This document shows positions 14,192 to 21,109 of a stretch of DNA of 29,799 nucleotides, piece by piece. Positions within the stretch are counted from its first letter, which is position 1. The number at the start of each line of letters is the position of its first letter. The stretch is taken from assembly GCA_002432715.1 (NCBI GenBank), contig DJGJ01000070.1:5585-35383 (forward strand). Reading direction: 5' to 3'. The position numbers and the translations under genes were made by a program. Source of the DNA: Sphaerochaeta sp. UBA5849 (GTDB lineage: Bacteria > Spirochaetota > Spirochaetia > Sphaerochaetales > Sphaerochaetaceae). Below the pieces are notes generated by a model. That model saw only the letters and a program-made list of their open reading frames with translations. It was not told the origin of the DNA and ran no database searches.

Positions 14192-15988
14192 TTATTTTTC
14201 CAGCACAGCCTTGATCCTTCGCACTCCGGCGGAGGAGGACTGCTCCTTGAGAATCTTGAAACGGCCCATCTGACTGGTGTTCTGCACATGAGGACCGCCG
14301 CACACTTCCTTGGAGTAGTCGCCGATTGAATAGACTTTCACCTGCTCGCCGTACTTGCTGTCAAAGAATGCGATGGCTCCCTGCTCCTTGGCCTCTTCGA
14401 GCGTCATGGTTTGGCATGTGACCTCAAGGTTGCGTGCAATGGCCTCATTGACCATGTCCTCAACCTTCTGAATCTCCTCGGTCGTCATCGGAGAGTGATG
14501 GGTGAAGTCAAAACGAAGCCGCTCGGCGGTGATGTTCGAGCCCTTCTGTCCGACATGTTCGCCCAAGACGGTGCGCAGCGCCTGATGCAGCATATGGGTG
14601 GCGGTATGCAAGGCAGTGGTTTTATCACTGTGGTCGGCAAGGCCGCCCTTGAACTGCTGTTCCGAGCCGCTTCGGCTGATCTCCTGGTGCTTCTCGAAGG
14701 CTTCCTTGAACCCCGCCTCGTCCACGGTAAAACCGTGCTCCGCAGCAAGCTCCTTGGTCAATTCAATCGGATACCCATAGGTATCGTACAGCTTGAAGGC
14801 GGTACGGCCGCTGATTTGCCTGCTGGTTCCCTTGAGCAGGTTGGGAAGCATTTTCTCAAATTCGCGCTCGCCCTTTGCCAGGGTCTCGGAGAACTTGGCC
14901 TCTTCCAGCGCCAGTTCCTTGAGTACGAACTCGCGGTTCTCTACCAGCTCCGGATACGGCTTGCCATACAAGGCAAGTACGATCAATGCGAGCTCTCCGA
15001 GGAAAGCCCCTTCGATTCCCAGCTTATTGCCGTGGCGAACCGCCCGCCTGATCAAACGCCTTAAGATATAGCCCTGCCCCACATTCGACGGGGCCATGCC
15101 GCGCTGGTCGCCGAGGATGAACACACTGGTACGGACATGGTCGGCAAGAATGCGGATGGAAACATCGTTCTCCTCGTCATCACCGTAGCGCTTTTGGGAA
15201 AGGCGCTCAATGCCTTCGATGATCGGGGTGAAGACTTCCGTTTCATAGACCGACTTCTTGCCCTGCAAAATGGCGATCGTGCGTTCGATGCCCATCCCGG
15301 TATCGACACATTTGCGGCTCATCTCCACATAGGTTCCATCGCTGTTCTTCTTGTACCCCATGAAGACGTCGTTCCAGATTTCGAAGTACTTGCCGCACGA
15401 ACAACCCGGGCGACAGTCAGGACCACAGGAAGGACGGCCGGTGTCGATGAACATCTCACTGTCAGGACCGCAAGGGCCGGTCTCCCCGGCAGGCCCCCAC
15501 CAGTTGTCCTCACGGGGAAGAAAGTAGATGCGTTCGCGCGGAATACCGAAACTCTCCCAAGTCCGGGCGGCCTCCTCGTCGCGGCTTACCAGCTCATCAC
15601 CGGCGAAAACGGTAACCGAGAGCTGGGAAACATCGAGGTCCAGCCACTTGGTGAGGAACTCAAAGCTGTAGGCGATGGCCTCTTTCTTGAAGTAATCGCC
15701 CAAGGACCAGTTGCCGAGCATCTCAAAGAAGGTGAGATGGTGAGGATCACCGACCGCCTCGATGTCTCCGGTGCGGATGCACTTCTGATAGTTGGTGAGC
15801 CTTTTGCCGCTGGGATGATCGCTGCCCAGGATATAAGGTACCAGTGGATGCATGCCTGCAGTGGTGAAAAGCACCGTAGGATCGTTCTCGGGAATCAGGG
15901 AAGCCCCACTGATCTGCACATGGTCTTTAGACACAAAAAAGTCAATGAATTTTTGCCGTAATTCGTTGGCGGTCAGTTGTTTTTTCAT
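14192..15988 (-). CDS. alaS: Alanyl-tRNA synthetase, short form without the C-terminal domain
   Basis: AlaRS charges tRNA-Ala and clears mischarged Ser and Gly. At 598 residues this enzyme is some 280 shorter than E. coli AlaRS (876). The catalytic domain is whole (FTTAGMHPLVPY, FFEMLGNWSLGDYFK, WWGPAGETGPCGPDSEMF) and carries a cysteine-rich insert CGPDCRPGCSCG (C188, C192, C196, C198). The editing site keeps both zinc motifs, HTATH (H461, H465) and CGGPH (C563, H567). The protein stops at RIKAVLEK, right after the editing domain, so the C-Ala domain is missing. This short form is known from other spirochaetes such as Borrelia and Treponema, so I take it as normal for the lineage. An ATG further upstream is rejected: 15988 follows a strong promoter and starts MKKQLTANELRQKF as in the family. 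Confidence 0.96.
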   Translation of the reverse strand: MKKQLTANELRQKFIDFFVSKDHVQISGASLIPENDPTVLFTTAGMHPLVPYILGSDHPSGKRLTNYQKCIRTGDIEAVGDPHHLTFFEMLGNWSLGDYFKKEAIAYSFEFLTKWLDLDVSQLSVTVFAGDELVSRDEEAARTWESFGIPRERIYFLPREDNWWGPAGETGPCGPDSEMFIDTGRPSCGPDCRPGCSCGKYFEIWNDVFMGYKKNSDGTYVEMSRKCVDTGMGIERTIAILQGKKSVYETEVFTPIIEGIERLSQKRYGDDEENDVSIRILADHVRTSVFILGDQRGMAPSNVGQGYILRRLIRRAVRHGNKLGIEGAFLGELALIVLALYGKPYPELVENREFVLKELALEEAKFSETLAKGEREFEKMLPNLLKGTSRQISGRTAFKLYDTYGYPIELTKELAAEHGFTVDEAGFKEAFEKHQEISRSGSEQQFKGGLADHSDKTTALHTATHMLHQALRTVLGEHVGQKGSNITAERLRFDFTHHSPMTTEEIQKVEDMVNEAIARNLEVTCQTMTLEEAKEQGAIAFFDSKYGEQVKVYSIGDYSKEVCGGPHVQNTSQMGRFKILKEQSSSAGVRRIKAVLEK

Positions 15989-15997
15989 AATATGCAG

Positions 15998-16027
15998 ATA
16001 GTAGTCTCGTCGGCAATCGTCTGTCAA
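15998..16027 (-). promoter_or_regulatory. alaS promoter, near-leaderless type
   Basis: On the minus strand: perfect -35 TTGACA (16022-16027), 18-bp spacer, -10 TACTAT (15998-16003), then 9 nt to the ATG at 15988. No Shine-Dalgarno site. It lies wholly in the 50-bp gap after the dprA-like gene. Confidence 0.7.
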
Positions 16028-16038
16028 GGAGACACTGC

Positions 16039-16977
16039 TCAGAAGAGGTTGAGTTGGACCGCCTTTTGTTTGGGTTTGCCGACCCCTTCGCGCGTCTTCT
16101 TGGCTTGGTTGAGCAACCTGGGCAGGTCCTGGCTTTTCTTGATTACGAAGACCCTGCTCTGGTTGGCGAATTGCCGAGGCCACAGGATGCTGTGGTTGTC
16201 CACGCTGCTTTGGTAGATGAAAAGGTACTTCTTCTGCTCCAAGGCAAAAGCAGCCTGCCGTACAGCCCCACCCCCGTCACGGTCCTCGACCACCACCGAA
16301 GCATCGCTGAGAGCACTCATCAGGCGATTGCGAAGCAGGAAATGCCACTTCTGTGTCACCGTTGCCGGTGAAAAGCGACTTACCACCGCCCCGACTTTTG
16401 CAATCTCCAACTGCAAATCGCGATGCTCGGGAGGATAGAAGGCATTGATCGGGGTACCGATGACCGCAATGGTCGGCCCCCCTGCCGCCAAGGCGGCCTT
16501 ATGCGCCACACCGTCAATTCCCAAGGCCAGACCGCTGGCTACCACATACCCGGCTTTTGTCAGTGATTTCGCAGTGGCCAGAGCCAGCTGCTTTCCTTCC
16601 AGGGAGGGGGAGCGGGTGCCGATCACCGAAACCGAGCTCTGGCTGAGCAGGCTCTCATTGCCTTGTACATAGAGAAACCTCGGCCGAAATGCAAAAGAAT
16701 CAACCTGCTTGGGCCAATGGGGACTGTCCCAGCCCAGAATGTGAACCGAGCTGTCCATTGCCTCAAAAACCGGCCGAATATCGTAGTACGCATTGCTGAT
16801 GGCCGAGGCCTCGACACCCAGCAGCTCTGCATAGGTTTGGGTGTGCAGCACCAGGCTCTCGTTGATGATCGAGTATTCCACCGCCTTCTCGAAGGCATGT
16901 GCAGCCTTTGCCTCGGCTCCATTGGCGGCCTTGAGCAAGGTTTCGTAATGCAAGGCTTGAAGCTGTATGCTGTCCAT
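16039..16977 (-). CDS. dprA: DprA/Smf-family DNA-processing protein, divergent
   Basis: DprA loads RecA on incoming single-stranded DNA during transformation; many bacteria without known competence also carry it. In this 312-residue protein the Rossmann domain shows VIGTRSPSLEGKQLALATAK, GYVVASGLALGIDGVAHKAAL, IAVIGTPINAFYPPEHRDLQ and LLRNRLMSALSDASVVVEDR, which follow the Smf pattern (GxR, SGxAxGID, YPxxH/N, RNRxxxxLS). It diverges where DprA has SGSLxTAxxAL; here it reads GGGAVRQAAFALEQ. The start is uncertain. From 16977 it begins MDSIQLQALHYETLL; from 17046 it would gain a 23-residue hydrophobic leader unusual for a cytosolic protein, so 16977 is chosen. It precedes alaS on the same strand and diverges from the AlkA-like glycosylase gene. 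Confidence 0.82.
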   Translation of the reverse strand: MDSIQLQALHYETLLKAANGAEAKAAHAFEKAVEYSIINESLVLHTQTYAELLGVEASAISNAYYDIRPVFEAMDSSVHILGWDSPHWPKQVDSFAFRPRFLYVQGNESLLSQSSVSVIGTRSPSLEGKQLALATAKSLTKAGYVVASGLALGIDGVAHKAALAAGGPTIAVIGTPINAFYPPEHRDLQLEIAKVGAVVSRFSPATVTQKWHFLLRNRLMSALSDASVVVEDRDGGGAVRQAAFALEQKKYLFIYQSSVDNHSILWPRQFANQSRVFVIKKSQDLPRLLNQAKKTREGVGKPKQKAVQLNLF

Positions 16978-17052
16978 ACCCCATGGTATCACAAGCATCA
17001 AGGAAAGCGCAATCAAAGCAAAAAGAGAGAAACGTGCCGTAGGCACTTCCCA

Positions 17053-17069
17053 CCAGGGTTGTTTCCTGG
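17053..17069. repeat. Inverted repeat CCAGG-N7-CCTGG over the alkA -35 box
   Basis: Two 5-base arms (17053-17057 and 17065-17069) flank GTTGTTT, which contains most of the -35 of the DNA glycosylase gene. The position suits a repressor or activator site shared with the divergent dprA-like gene. No binding protein is known. Confidence 0.35.
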
Positions 17070-17086
17070 AACGAATGCGCTATACT
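17059..17086 (+). promoter_or_regulatory. Promoter of the AlkA-like gene, leaderless type
   Basis: -35 TTGTTT (17059-17064), 16-bp spacer, -10 TATACT (17081-17086), then CGGCTT and the ATG at 17093. No Shine-Dalgarno site. Confidence 0.65.
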
Positions 17087-17092
17087 CGGCTT

Positions 17093-17680
17093 ATGCAGCA
17101 GTACGCCATCGATCAAATCAGGCAGGCAGATCCAATACTCGACCGAGTAATTGAAAAAGTCGGGGTGTTGGACTATGAAGTCGAACAGGACGGCTTTGCC
17201 TTCTTGGTACAAGTCATCATCGGCCAGATGCTCAGTGCAAAGGCAGCCGACACCATCCATGCCCGCCTTGTCGCTGCAGTCGGAGGCAGAATAGACCCTA
17301 TCATCATAGCGAGCATTGATGAGGAGGTCCTGCGTAGATTCGGCATCGCACGCAGAAAGGCCCAAACCATACGAGCCCTTGCAACGCTGGTCGACCAAGA
17401 CCCATCGGTACTGAAGAATCTGGCAGACCTTGACGACCGTCAGTGTCTGGCAAGCCTATGCCAATACAAAGGCATCGGGCCGTGGACGGCAAAAATGTAC
17501 CTTATTTTCGTACTGGACCGAATGGATGTCCTGCCGATCGAAGACGGAGCATTTCTGCAAGCCTACCGCTTTCTCTATGGTGATGAGGACATGGAAAGAA
17601 GGGCTTCCCTTTGGAAGCCCTATCGTTCACTTGCTGCGCGGTATCTCTACCGCTTTCTTGATCTCGGGTACTGTCGCTAA
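17093..17680 (+). CDS. DNA-3-methyladenine glycosylase II type (HhH-GPD family)
   Basis: Enzymes of this family cut out alkylated bases and start base-excision repair. The 195-residue protein has the small HhH-GPD core without the N-terminal extra domain of E. coli AlkA. The helix-hairpin-helix is LCQYKGIGPWTAKMYLIF (residues 122-139). The catalytic aspartate fits D151 in LPIEDGAF. Upstream, IIGQMLSAKAADTIHARL (42-59) is the typical first core helix set. There is no C-terminal cysteine motif for an iron-sulfur cluster, so an EndoIII/MutY role is unlikely. The start at 17093 is chosen over in-frame ATGs at 16967 and 17075 because of the TATACT box 6 nt before it. Its last 4 bases overlap the end of the flavodiiron gene on the other strand. 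Without structural data AlkA-like remains a family call; the exact lesion is unknown. Confidence 0.87.
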   Translation: MQQYAIDQIRQADPILDRVIEKVGVLDYEVEQDGFAFLVQVIIGQMLSAKAADTIHARLVAAVGGRIDPIIIASIDEEVLRRFGIARRKAQTIRALATLVDQDPSVLKNLADLDDRQCLASLCQYKGIGPWTAKMYLIFVLDRMDVLPIEDGAFLQAYRFLYGDEDMERRASLWKPYRSLAARYLYRFLDLGYCR

Positions 17681-18864
17681 GCCAACAATGCCTTGGCGAG
17701 CTCCTGCATTCCCTCCAAATCTTTCTCGGTCGGATTCCAGTTTACCTTGACCTCGGCATCCACCACGGCAAATCCTGCTTTCTTCAGCTCCTCACGCAGC
17801 ACTGCATTTCCCTCACCGCTCCAGCCGTAACAGCCGTACACTCCTGCCTTCTTGTTCTTGAACTGCAGTTCGGTAAGGAAATGGAGCCAGCCGCCGACCG
17901 AGGAGAGGATCGATTTGCCTGCAGTCGGAGAACCTACTGCGATTGCCTTGGACTTGAATACCTGGGTCATGATGTCGTTCTTGTCAGTCTGGCTGATATT
18001 GAAAACCTTGACCCTGGTCTCGGGACTGAGGGCCTGGATGGATGTTGCCAGGGCATGAGAGAGCTGTTTCGTCCCATCCCACATCGTGTCGTAGACGATG
18101 GTGATCTGGTCCTCCTGATAGGCATCCGCCCAAGCAGCATACTTCTCAACTATCTGCAGGGGATTGTCACGCCAAATGGCTCCATGACTGGGGGCGATGA
18201 TGTCGATGGGAAGATTCAGCTTCACAATCTCTTCAATCTTGCGCTTCACCAGTGATGAGAACGGAGTGAGGATGTTCGCATAATACTTGATCGCCTCCTC
18301 TGCAAGCAGACACTGGTCGGCCTTGTCATTAAAGAGCTCTTCAATCCCGTAGTGTTGGCCGAATGCATCGTTGGAGAACAGAATGTTGTCACCGGTAAGG
18401 TACGTTGCCATGCTGTCAGGCCAATGAAGCATGCGCATCTCCACGAAGACCAGCTGCTTGCCATTGCCGACATCAACAGAATCGCCGGTCTTGACGACCT
18501 TGAAATTCCACTTTGGATGGTGATACTGGCCGACCAGGGACTTTACCGCATTTGCTGTGCAATAGATCGGGGTGTCGGGGATTTTTTCCATCAGGTACGG
18601 TAGTGCTCCGCTGTGGTCGACCTCCCCGTGGTTGACGACAATGAAGTCGATGTCCTCGAGCCTGATTTCCTTCTCCAGATTGTCCCGGAACTCTTTCTCG
18701 TACGGCTTCCAAATCGTATCGATGAGGACGGTTTTCTCCTCCTCGATCAGATAGGCGTTCTGACTCGAACCATGATTGATCGAGTAGTCGTCGCCATGGA
18801 AGGTCTTGAGTTCCCAATCAATCCTTCCAACCCAGGAGACATTGTTCTTGATGGCCCGTTTCAT
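17677..18864 (-). CDS. Flavodiiron protein (FprA/ROO type, O2 and/or NO reductase)
   Basis: Flavodiiron proteins reduce O2 to water, or NO to N2O, in the cytoplasm of anaerobes. The 395-residue protein has an N-terminal metallo-beta-lactamase-like domain with the full diiron set: H79, E81, D83 and H84 in NHGEVDHSG, H147 in MLHWPDS, D166 in LFSNDAFG and H227 in APSHGAIW. The C-terminal flavodoxin domain begins near 254 (ITIVYDTMWDGTKQL) and binds FMN. There is no rubredoxin or flavin-reductase extension, so it is a basic class A enzyme that needs an external donor such as rubredoxin. An AAGGAG site lies 7 nt before the chosen ATG at 18864. An ATG 18 nt upstream is rejected because that site would then fall inside the gene. 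An FNR-type box precedes its promoter, and the gene lies downstream of the FNR gene. Confidence 0.95.
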   Translation of the reverse strand: MKRAIKNNVSWVGRIDWELKTFHGDDYSINHGSSQNAYLIEEEKTVLIDTIWKPYEKEFRDNLEKEIRLEDIDFIVVNHGEVDHSGALPYLMEKIPDTPIYCTANAVKSLVGQYHHPKWNFKVVKTGDSVDVGNGKQLVFVEMRMLHWPDSMATYLTGDNILFSNDAFGQHYGIEELFNDKADQCLLAEEAIKYYANILTPFSSLVKRKIEEIVKLNLPIDIIAPSHGAIWRDNPLQIVEKYAAWADAYQEDQITIVYDTMWDGTKQLSHALATSIQALSPETRVKVFNISQTDKNDIMTQVFKSKAIAVGSPTAGKSILSSVGGWLHFLTELQFKNKKAGVYGCYGWSGEGNAVLREELKKAGFAVVDAEVKVNWNPTEKDLEGMQELAKALLA

Positions 18865-18887
18865 GCTTCCACTCCTTTTCATAGGGA

Positions 18888-18893
18888 AATATA
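18888..18893 (-). promoter_or_regulatory. -10 box of the flavodiiron gene
   Basis: TATATT on the minus strand. The predicted start at about 18881 gives a leader of 17 nt that keeps the AAGGAG site. No good -35 is present, as usual for an activator-dependent promoter. Confidence 0.55.
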
Positions 18894-18915
18894 CACCGTC
18901 TACAGTCGGGCAACT

Positions 18916-18929
18916 ATGATTTGAATCAA
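18916..18929 (-). promoter_or_regulatory. FNR-type binding site upstream of the flavodiiron gene
   Basis: On the minus strand TTGAT-TCAA-ATCAT matches the FNR consensus TTGAT-N4-ATCAA at nine of ten defined positions. Its centre (18922.5) is 41.5 bp from the start point predicted from the TATATT box. That is the exact class II activator position. The adjoining gene upstream encodes an FNR with the matching recognition-helix residues. Confidence 0.65.
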
Positions 18930-18945
18930 TAATCAGGAGGAAAAT

Positions 18946-19638
18946 TCAAAAAGCCAGCTCTTTCAACATCGCTGGATCGACAATAGTGATCTTCTTCTTC
19001 CCGACAATGCGTATCACATCCTGCTCCTGCAGGATTGCAAGCTTGCGATTCACGGTCTCCTTGGTCAGGTGGATGGCATTGCCGATGTCCTCCTGCGACA
19101 GCATGAGGTCCAGGCTCGCACTACGCTGCGAGCGCTGGTGCAGGTACATGCACAAGCGTTTGCTCACATCCTTGGTGGAAAGCATCTCCAGCTGTTGTCG
19201 ATATTGGTCCAGCTTGGTGTTCAAGTACGTCATGACCTTCAGCGAGATGGATGGGTCGGCCAGCATCAGTTGCTTGAGCGCTTCTCCCTGAATCATGCAA
19301 ATCCCGCTGTCCTGCTCTGCAATTGCGCTCTCCTGCACGGTCCCGGGGGCAAACAGGCCGTCCGAACCATAGAAATCGCCGGGAAAGAGGGTGTCCAGCA
19401 GCAGCTCCCTGCCGTCGACCGAGTATCGCACCAGCTTTACAGACCCTGAACGCACAATGTAGAGGTTTTCCGATGCATCACCCTCGCGGAACAACACCTC
19501 ATTGGCCTCGAGCTCCCGCTGGAGGATGAGTTTCTGCACCCGATTGATCTCAGCCGGATTGAGATGCTGAAAAATGGGGACATTGAGCAAACAGGGTGAT
19601 TTGCCGTCGTCACATACACTGCACTGCATATTCGCCAT
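18946..19638 (-). CDS. fnr: FNR-type oxygen-sensing transcriptional regulator (Crp/Fnr family)
   Basis: FNR dimers hold a 4Fe-4S cluster when oxygen is absent, bind TTGAT-N4-ATCAA sites and lose the cluster in air. The 230-residue protein has cluster cysteines C6, C9 and C16 (CSVCDDGKSPC) and a fourth, C114 in EQDSGICMIQGEAL, which lines up with C122 of E. coli FNR (ETSMVCEIPFETL). The cyclic-nucleotide-like domain covers about 22-145. The C-terminal helix-turn-helix has LSQEDIGNAIHLTKETVNRK; its recognition helix keeps E194 and R198 of FNR (E209, R213), with N197 where FNR has S212. The ATG overlaps the stop of the preceding small gene (TGATG), so the two are translated together. The flavodiiron gene follows 81 bp downstream with an FNR box between. 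Confidence 0.92.
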   Translation of the reverse strand: MANMQCSVCDDGKSPCLLNVPIFQHLNPAEINRVQKLILQRELEANEVLFREGDASENLYIVRSGSVKLVRYSVDGRELLLDTLFPGDFYGSDGLFAPGTVQESAIAEQDSGICMIQGEALKQLMLADPSISLKVMTYLNTKLDQYRQQLEMLSTKDVSKRLCMYLHQRSQRSASLDLMLSQEDIGNAIHLTKETVNRKLAILQEQDVIRIVGKKKITIVDPAMLKELAF

Positions 19639-19988
19639 CAATCGTCTTCGTACAGCTCGTTGACCAGAGCCCATGCATCCCCGTCCCCCGTTCTCAATCC
19701 GCACAGCAGCTTATATTGATTGAGCAAGGTCAGCAGGTGCTTTTCCTTTACCTCCTGAGGGCTGGAAAGCGCGACAACAGCTTTCAATTCCTCACTATCA
19801 TCCTCAAGCATTTGCACCCGCGCATACTCCTTGAGCATGTCCTCTTTTGTAAACTTGAAGAAGTCATGTACAGAAAGAAGCAGTGTCGGCATATACTGCC
19901 TGCGCACCAAAGCCTCGGCGGTGAGATTGATCTGCTCTTGGGTTGCATCAGCTTCGAGTGCCTCATAGGCTGCTTTCAAATCATCCAT
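19638..19988 (-). CDS. Small acidic hypothetical protein, translationally coupled to fnr
   Basis: The 116-residue protein is acidic and mainly helical. It begins MDDLKAAYEALEADATQEQ and ends ALVNELYEDD. It has no signal peptide or membrane helix and only one cysteine (LLCGL). I do not recognise the family. A strong ribosome site (AAGGAGG, 19996-20002) lies 7 nt before the ATG, so it is made well. Its stop codon overlaps the start of fnr by one base, which makes coupled translation likely and suggests a role linked to FNR: a partner, a cluster-state modulator, or a plain leader gene. This last is inference. Confidence 0.75.
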   Translation of the reverse strand: MDDLKAAYEALEADATQEQINLTAEALVRRQYMPTLLLSVHDFFKFTKEDMLKEYARVQMLEDDSEELKAVVALSSPQEVKEKHLLTLLNQYKLLCGLRTGDGDAWALVNELYEDD

Positions 19989-20239
19989 TCACGTTCCTCC
20001 TTTCTCTATGATACTCAAGGTAGACAGAAAAAGCAAAATGAATAAGCTTTGTCAAAATATGCAGTTTTTCTGAGATATTTTTGATTCTTCAAATAATTAT
20101 ACAATTACCCAGTAATAGTTTACGTCATAGTTGATAAAAAGTTAAAATAATTGATGCATAGTTCTGTAATATTTGTTAATATCTAGGTAGTGGTTTGCAA
20201 ATTTTATTACATACCAGCTTATCCGACGGGGAGGGGCTT
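19989..20239. other. AT-rich divergent control region between fnr unit and rpiR-dpp operon
   Basis: The 251-bp region is much richer in A and T than the genes around it. It has an inverted repeat TTTGA-TTCT-TCAAA at 20080-20093 and two TAATAT copies 10 bp apart at 20167-20172 and 20177-20182. The rpiR ribosome site GGGGAGGGG ends 3 nt before its ATG. I cannot pick one clear promoter for rpiR; several AT-rich candidates overlap. Confidence 0.5.
20008..20036 (-). promoter_or_regulatory. Probable promoter of the small-protein/fnr unit
   Basis: On the minus strand: -35 TTGCTT (20031-20036), 17-bp spacer, -10 TATCAT (20008-20013). The predicted start falls at the edge of the AAGGAGG site, so the leader would be about 13 nt. 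Confidence 0.4.
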
Positions 20240-21109
20240 ATGATCAGAGAGAGGATTCGGGAAAACCTTGGCAGCATGTCTCCGTCCTTTCAGGAGATTG
20301 GACGATGGCTTTTAGACAACTACGATGCAATCGGCTTCTCCTCGGTCCACGACCTGAGCAAGACCATCGGAGTCAGCAACGCCTCCTTGGTGCGGTACAC
20401 ACAGGCTCTTGGCTTCAAAGGGTACAAGCAGTTCAGGGAAGCGGTTCAGGAAGAGGTGAAAACAAAACTTCATCCGGGTACGGAAGTAACCCTCAATGAA
20501 CTTGACTTGCTTCCGGTCAAGAAGCAGTTGCAGAGGCTTGCAGAGAATGAAATCAACAATTTGAGCAAAACCCTGAAGGACATCAATGTGCAATCGCTGC
20601 TTCAGATGGTCGAAGGCGTTTTTGCCGCCAACCGTATTTTCATCAGCGGTTTCGGGGTCAGCAAGAACATCATGCAGATTTTCGAGTATGCCCTGACCTG
20701 CCTCCAGATCAAGGATGTACACGGCATTACCGGCTCCATCAGTGACTACAGCCCGAAGTTGCATACCATCAAAGAGAACGACAGCCTGTTCATCCTGACC
20801 ATGCCGCCCTACTCCCCTGAGGCAATCCATGTGGCAAGTGTAGCGCAGAAGCAGGGTGCGCAGGTCTTCCTCTTCACCGACTCGGCGAACTGCCCGATTT
20901 ATCCCAATGCAAAAGCAGTGGTCCGATGTGCCAACAACTCACTGCTGTTGACCAACTCGTACGTAGGCATGGTTGCCGTAATCCAAGTATTCATCAACAT
21001 GCTTCTGCTCTCAAGCAAAGGTACGCTCATCTCCCATATGAAGGAAATATACCATACAGAGCAAGAGGGCTACTCATTCTTGAAAACCCAAAAGGAAGGA
21101 TCGCTGTGA
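20240..21109 (+). CDS. RpiR/MurR-family transcriptional regulator (HTH-6 + SIS)
   Basis: RpiR-type regulators pair a DNA-binding domain with a SIS domain that senses phosphosugars, such as MurNAc-6-phosphate in MurR. The 289-residue protein has the helix-turn-helix in residues 1-77 (SSVHDLSKTIGVSNASLVRYTQAL and GFKGYKQFREAV follow the family pattern closely). The SIS domain covers about 115-245 with FISGFGVSKNIMQ, DSLFILTMPPYSPEAI and AQVFLFTDS. The ATG at 20240 follows GGGGAGGGG. An ATG at 20195 is rejected for want of a site. Its stop overlaps the GTG start of the D-aminopeptidase gene (GTGA), so it heads the peptide operon and very likely controls it. The sensed ligand is unknown; a cell-wall amino sugar would fit the neighbours. 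Confidence 0.92.
   Translation: MIRERIRENLGSMSPSFQEIGRWLLDNYDAIGFSSVHDLSKTIGVSNASLVRYTQALGFKGYKQFREAVQEEVKTKLHPGTEVTLNELDLLPVKKQLQRLAENEINNLSKTLKDINVQSLLQMVEGVFAANRIFISGFGVSKNIMQIFEYALTCLQIKDVHGITGSISDYSPKLHTIKENDSLFILTMPPYSPEAIHVASVAQKQGAQVFLFTDSANCPIYPNAKAVVRCANNSLLLTNSYVGMVAVIQVFINMLLLSSKGTLISHMKEIYHTEQEGYSFLKTQKEGSL

Noticed and set aside
15137..15961. 274-codon plus-strand open frame opposite alaS
   Set aside because: It covers the conserved AlaRS catalytic domain in antisense and shows no ribosome site or family motif.
16978..17046. N-terminal extension of the dprA-like protein with a hydrophobic helix
   Set aside because: DprA is cytosolic, no ribosome site precedes 17046, and the extension runs through the likely control region. 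The 16977 start fits better, though not certain.
20080..20093. TTTGA-TTCT-TCAAA as a second FNR site for autoregulation
   Set aside because: The half-sites are 2 bp closer than in a true FNR box (TTGA-N6-TCAA), and it lies about 70 bp upstream of the likely fnr-unit promoter. I keep it only as an inverted repeat.
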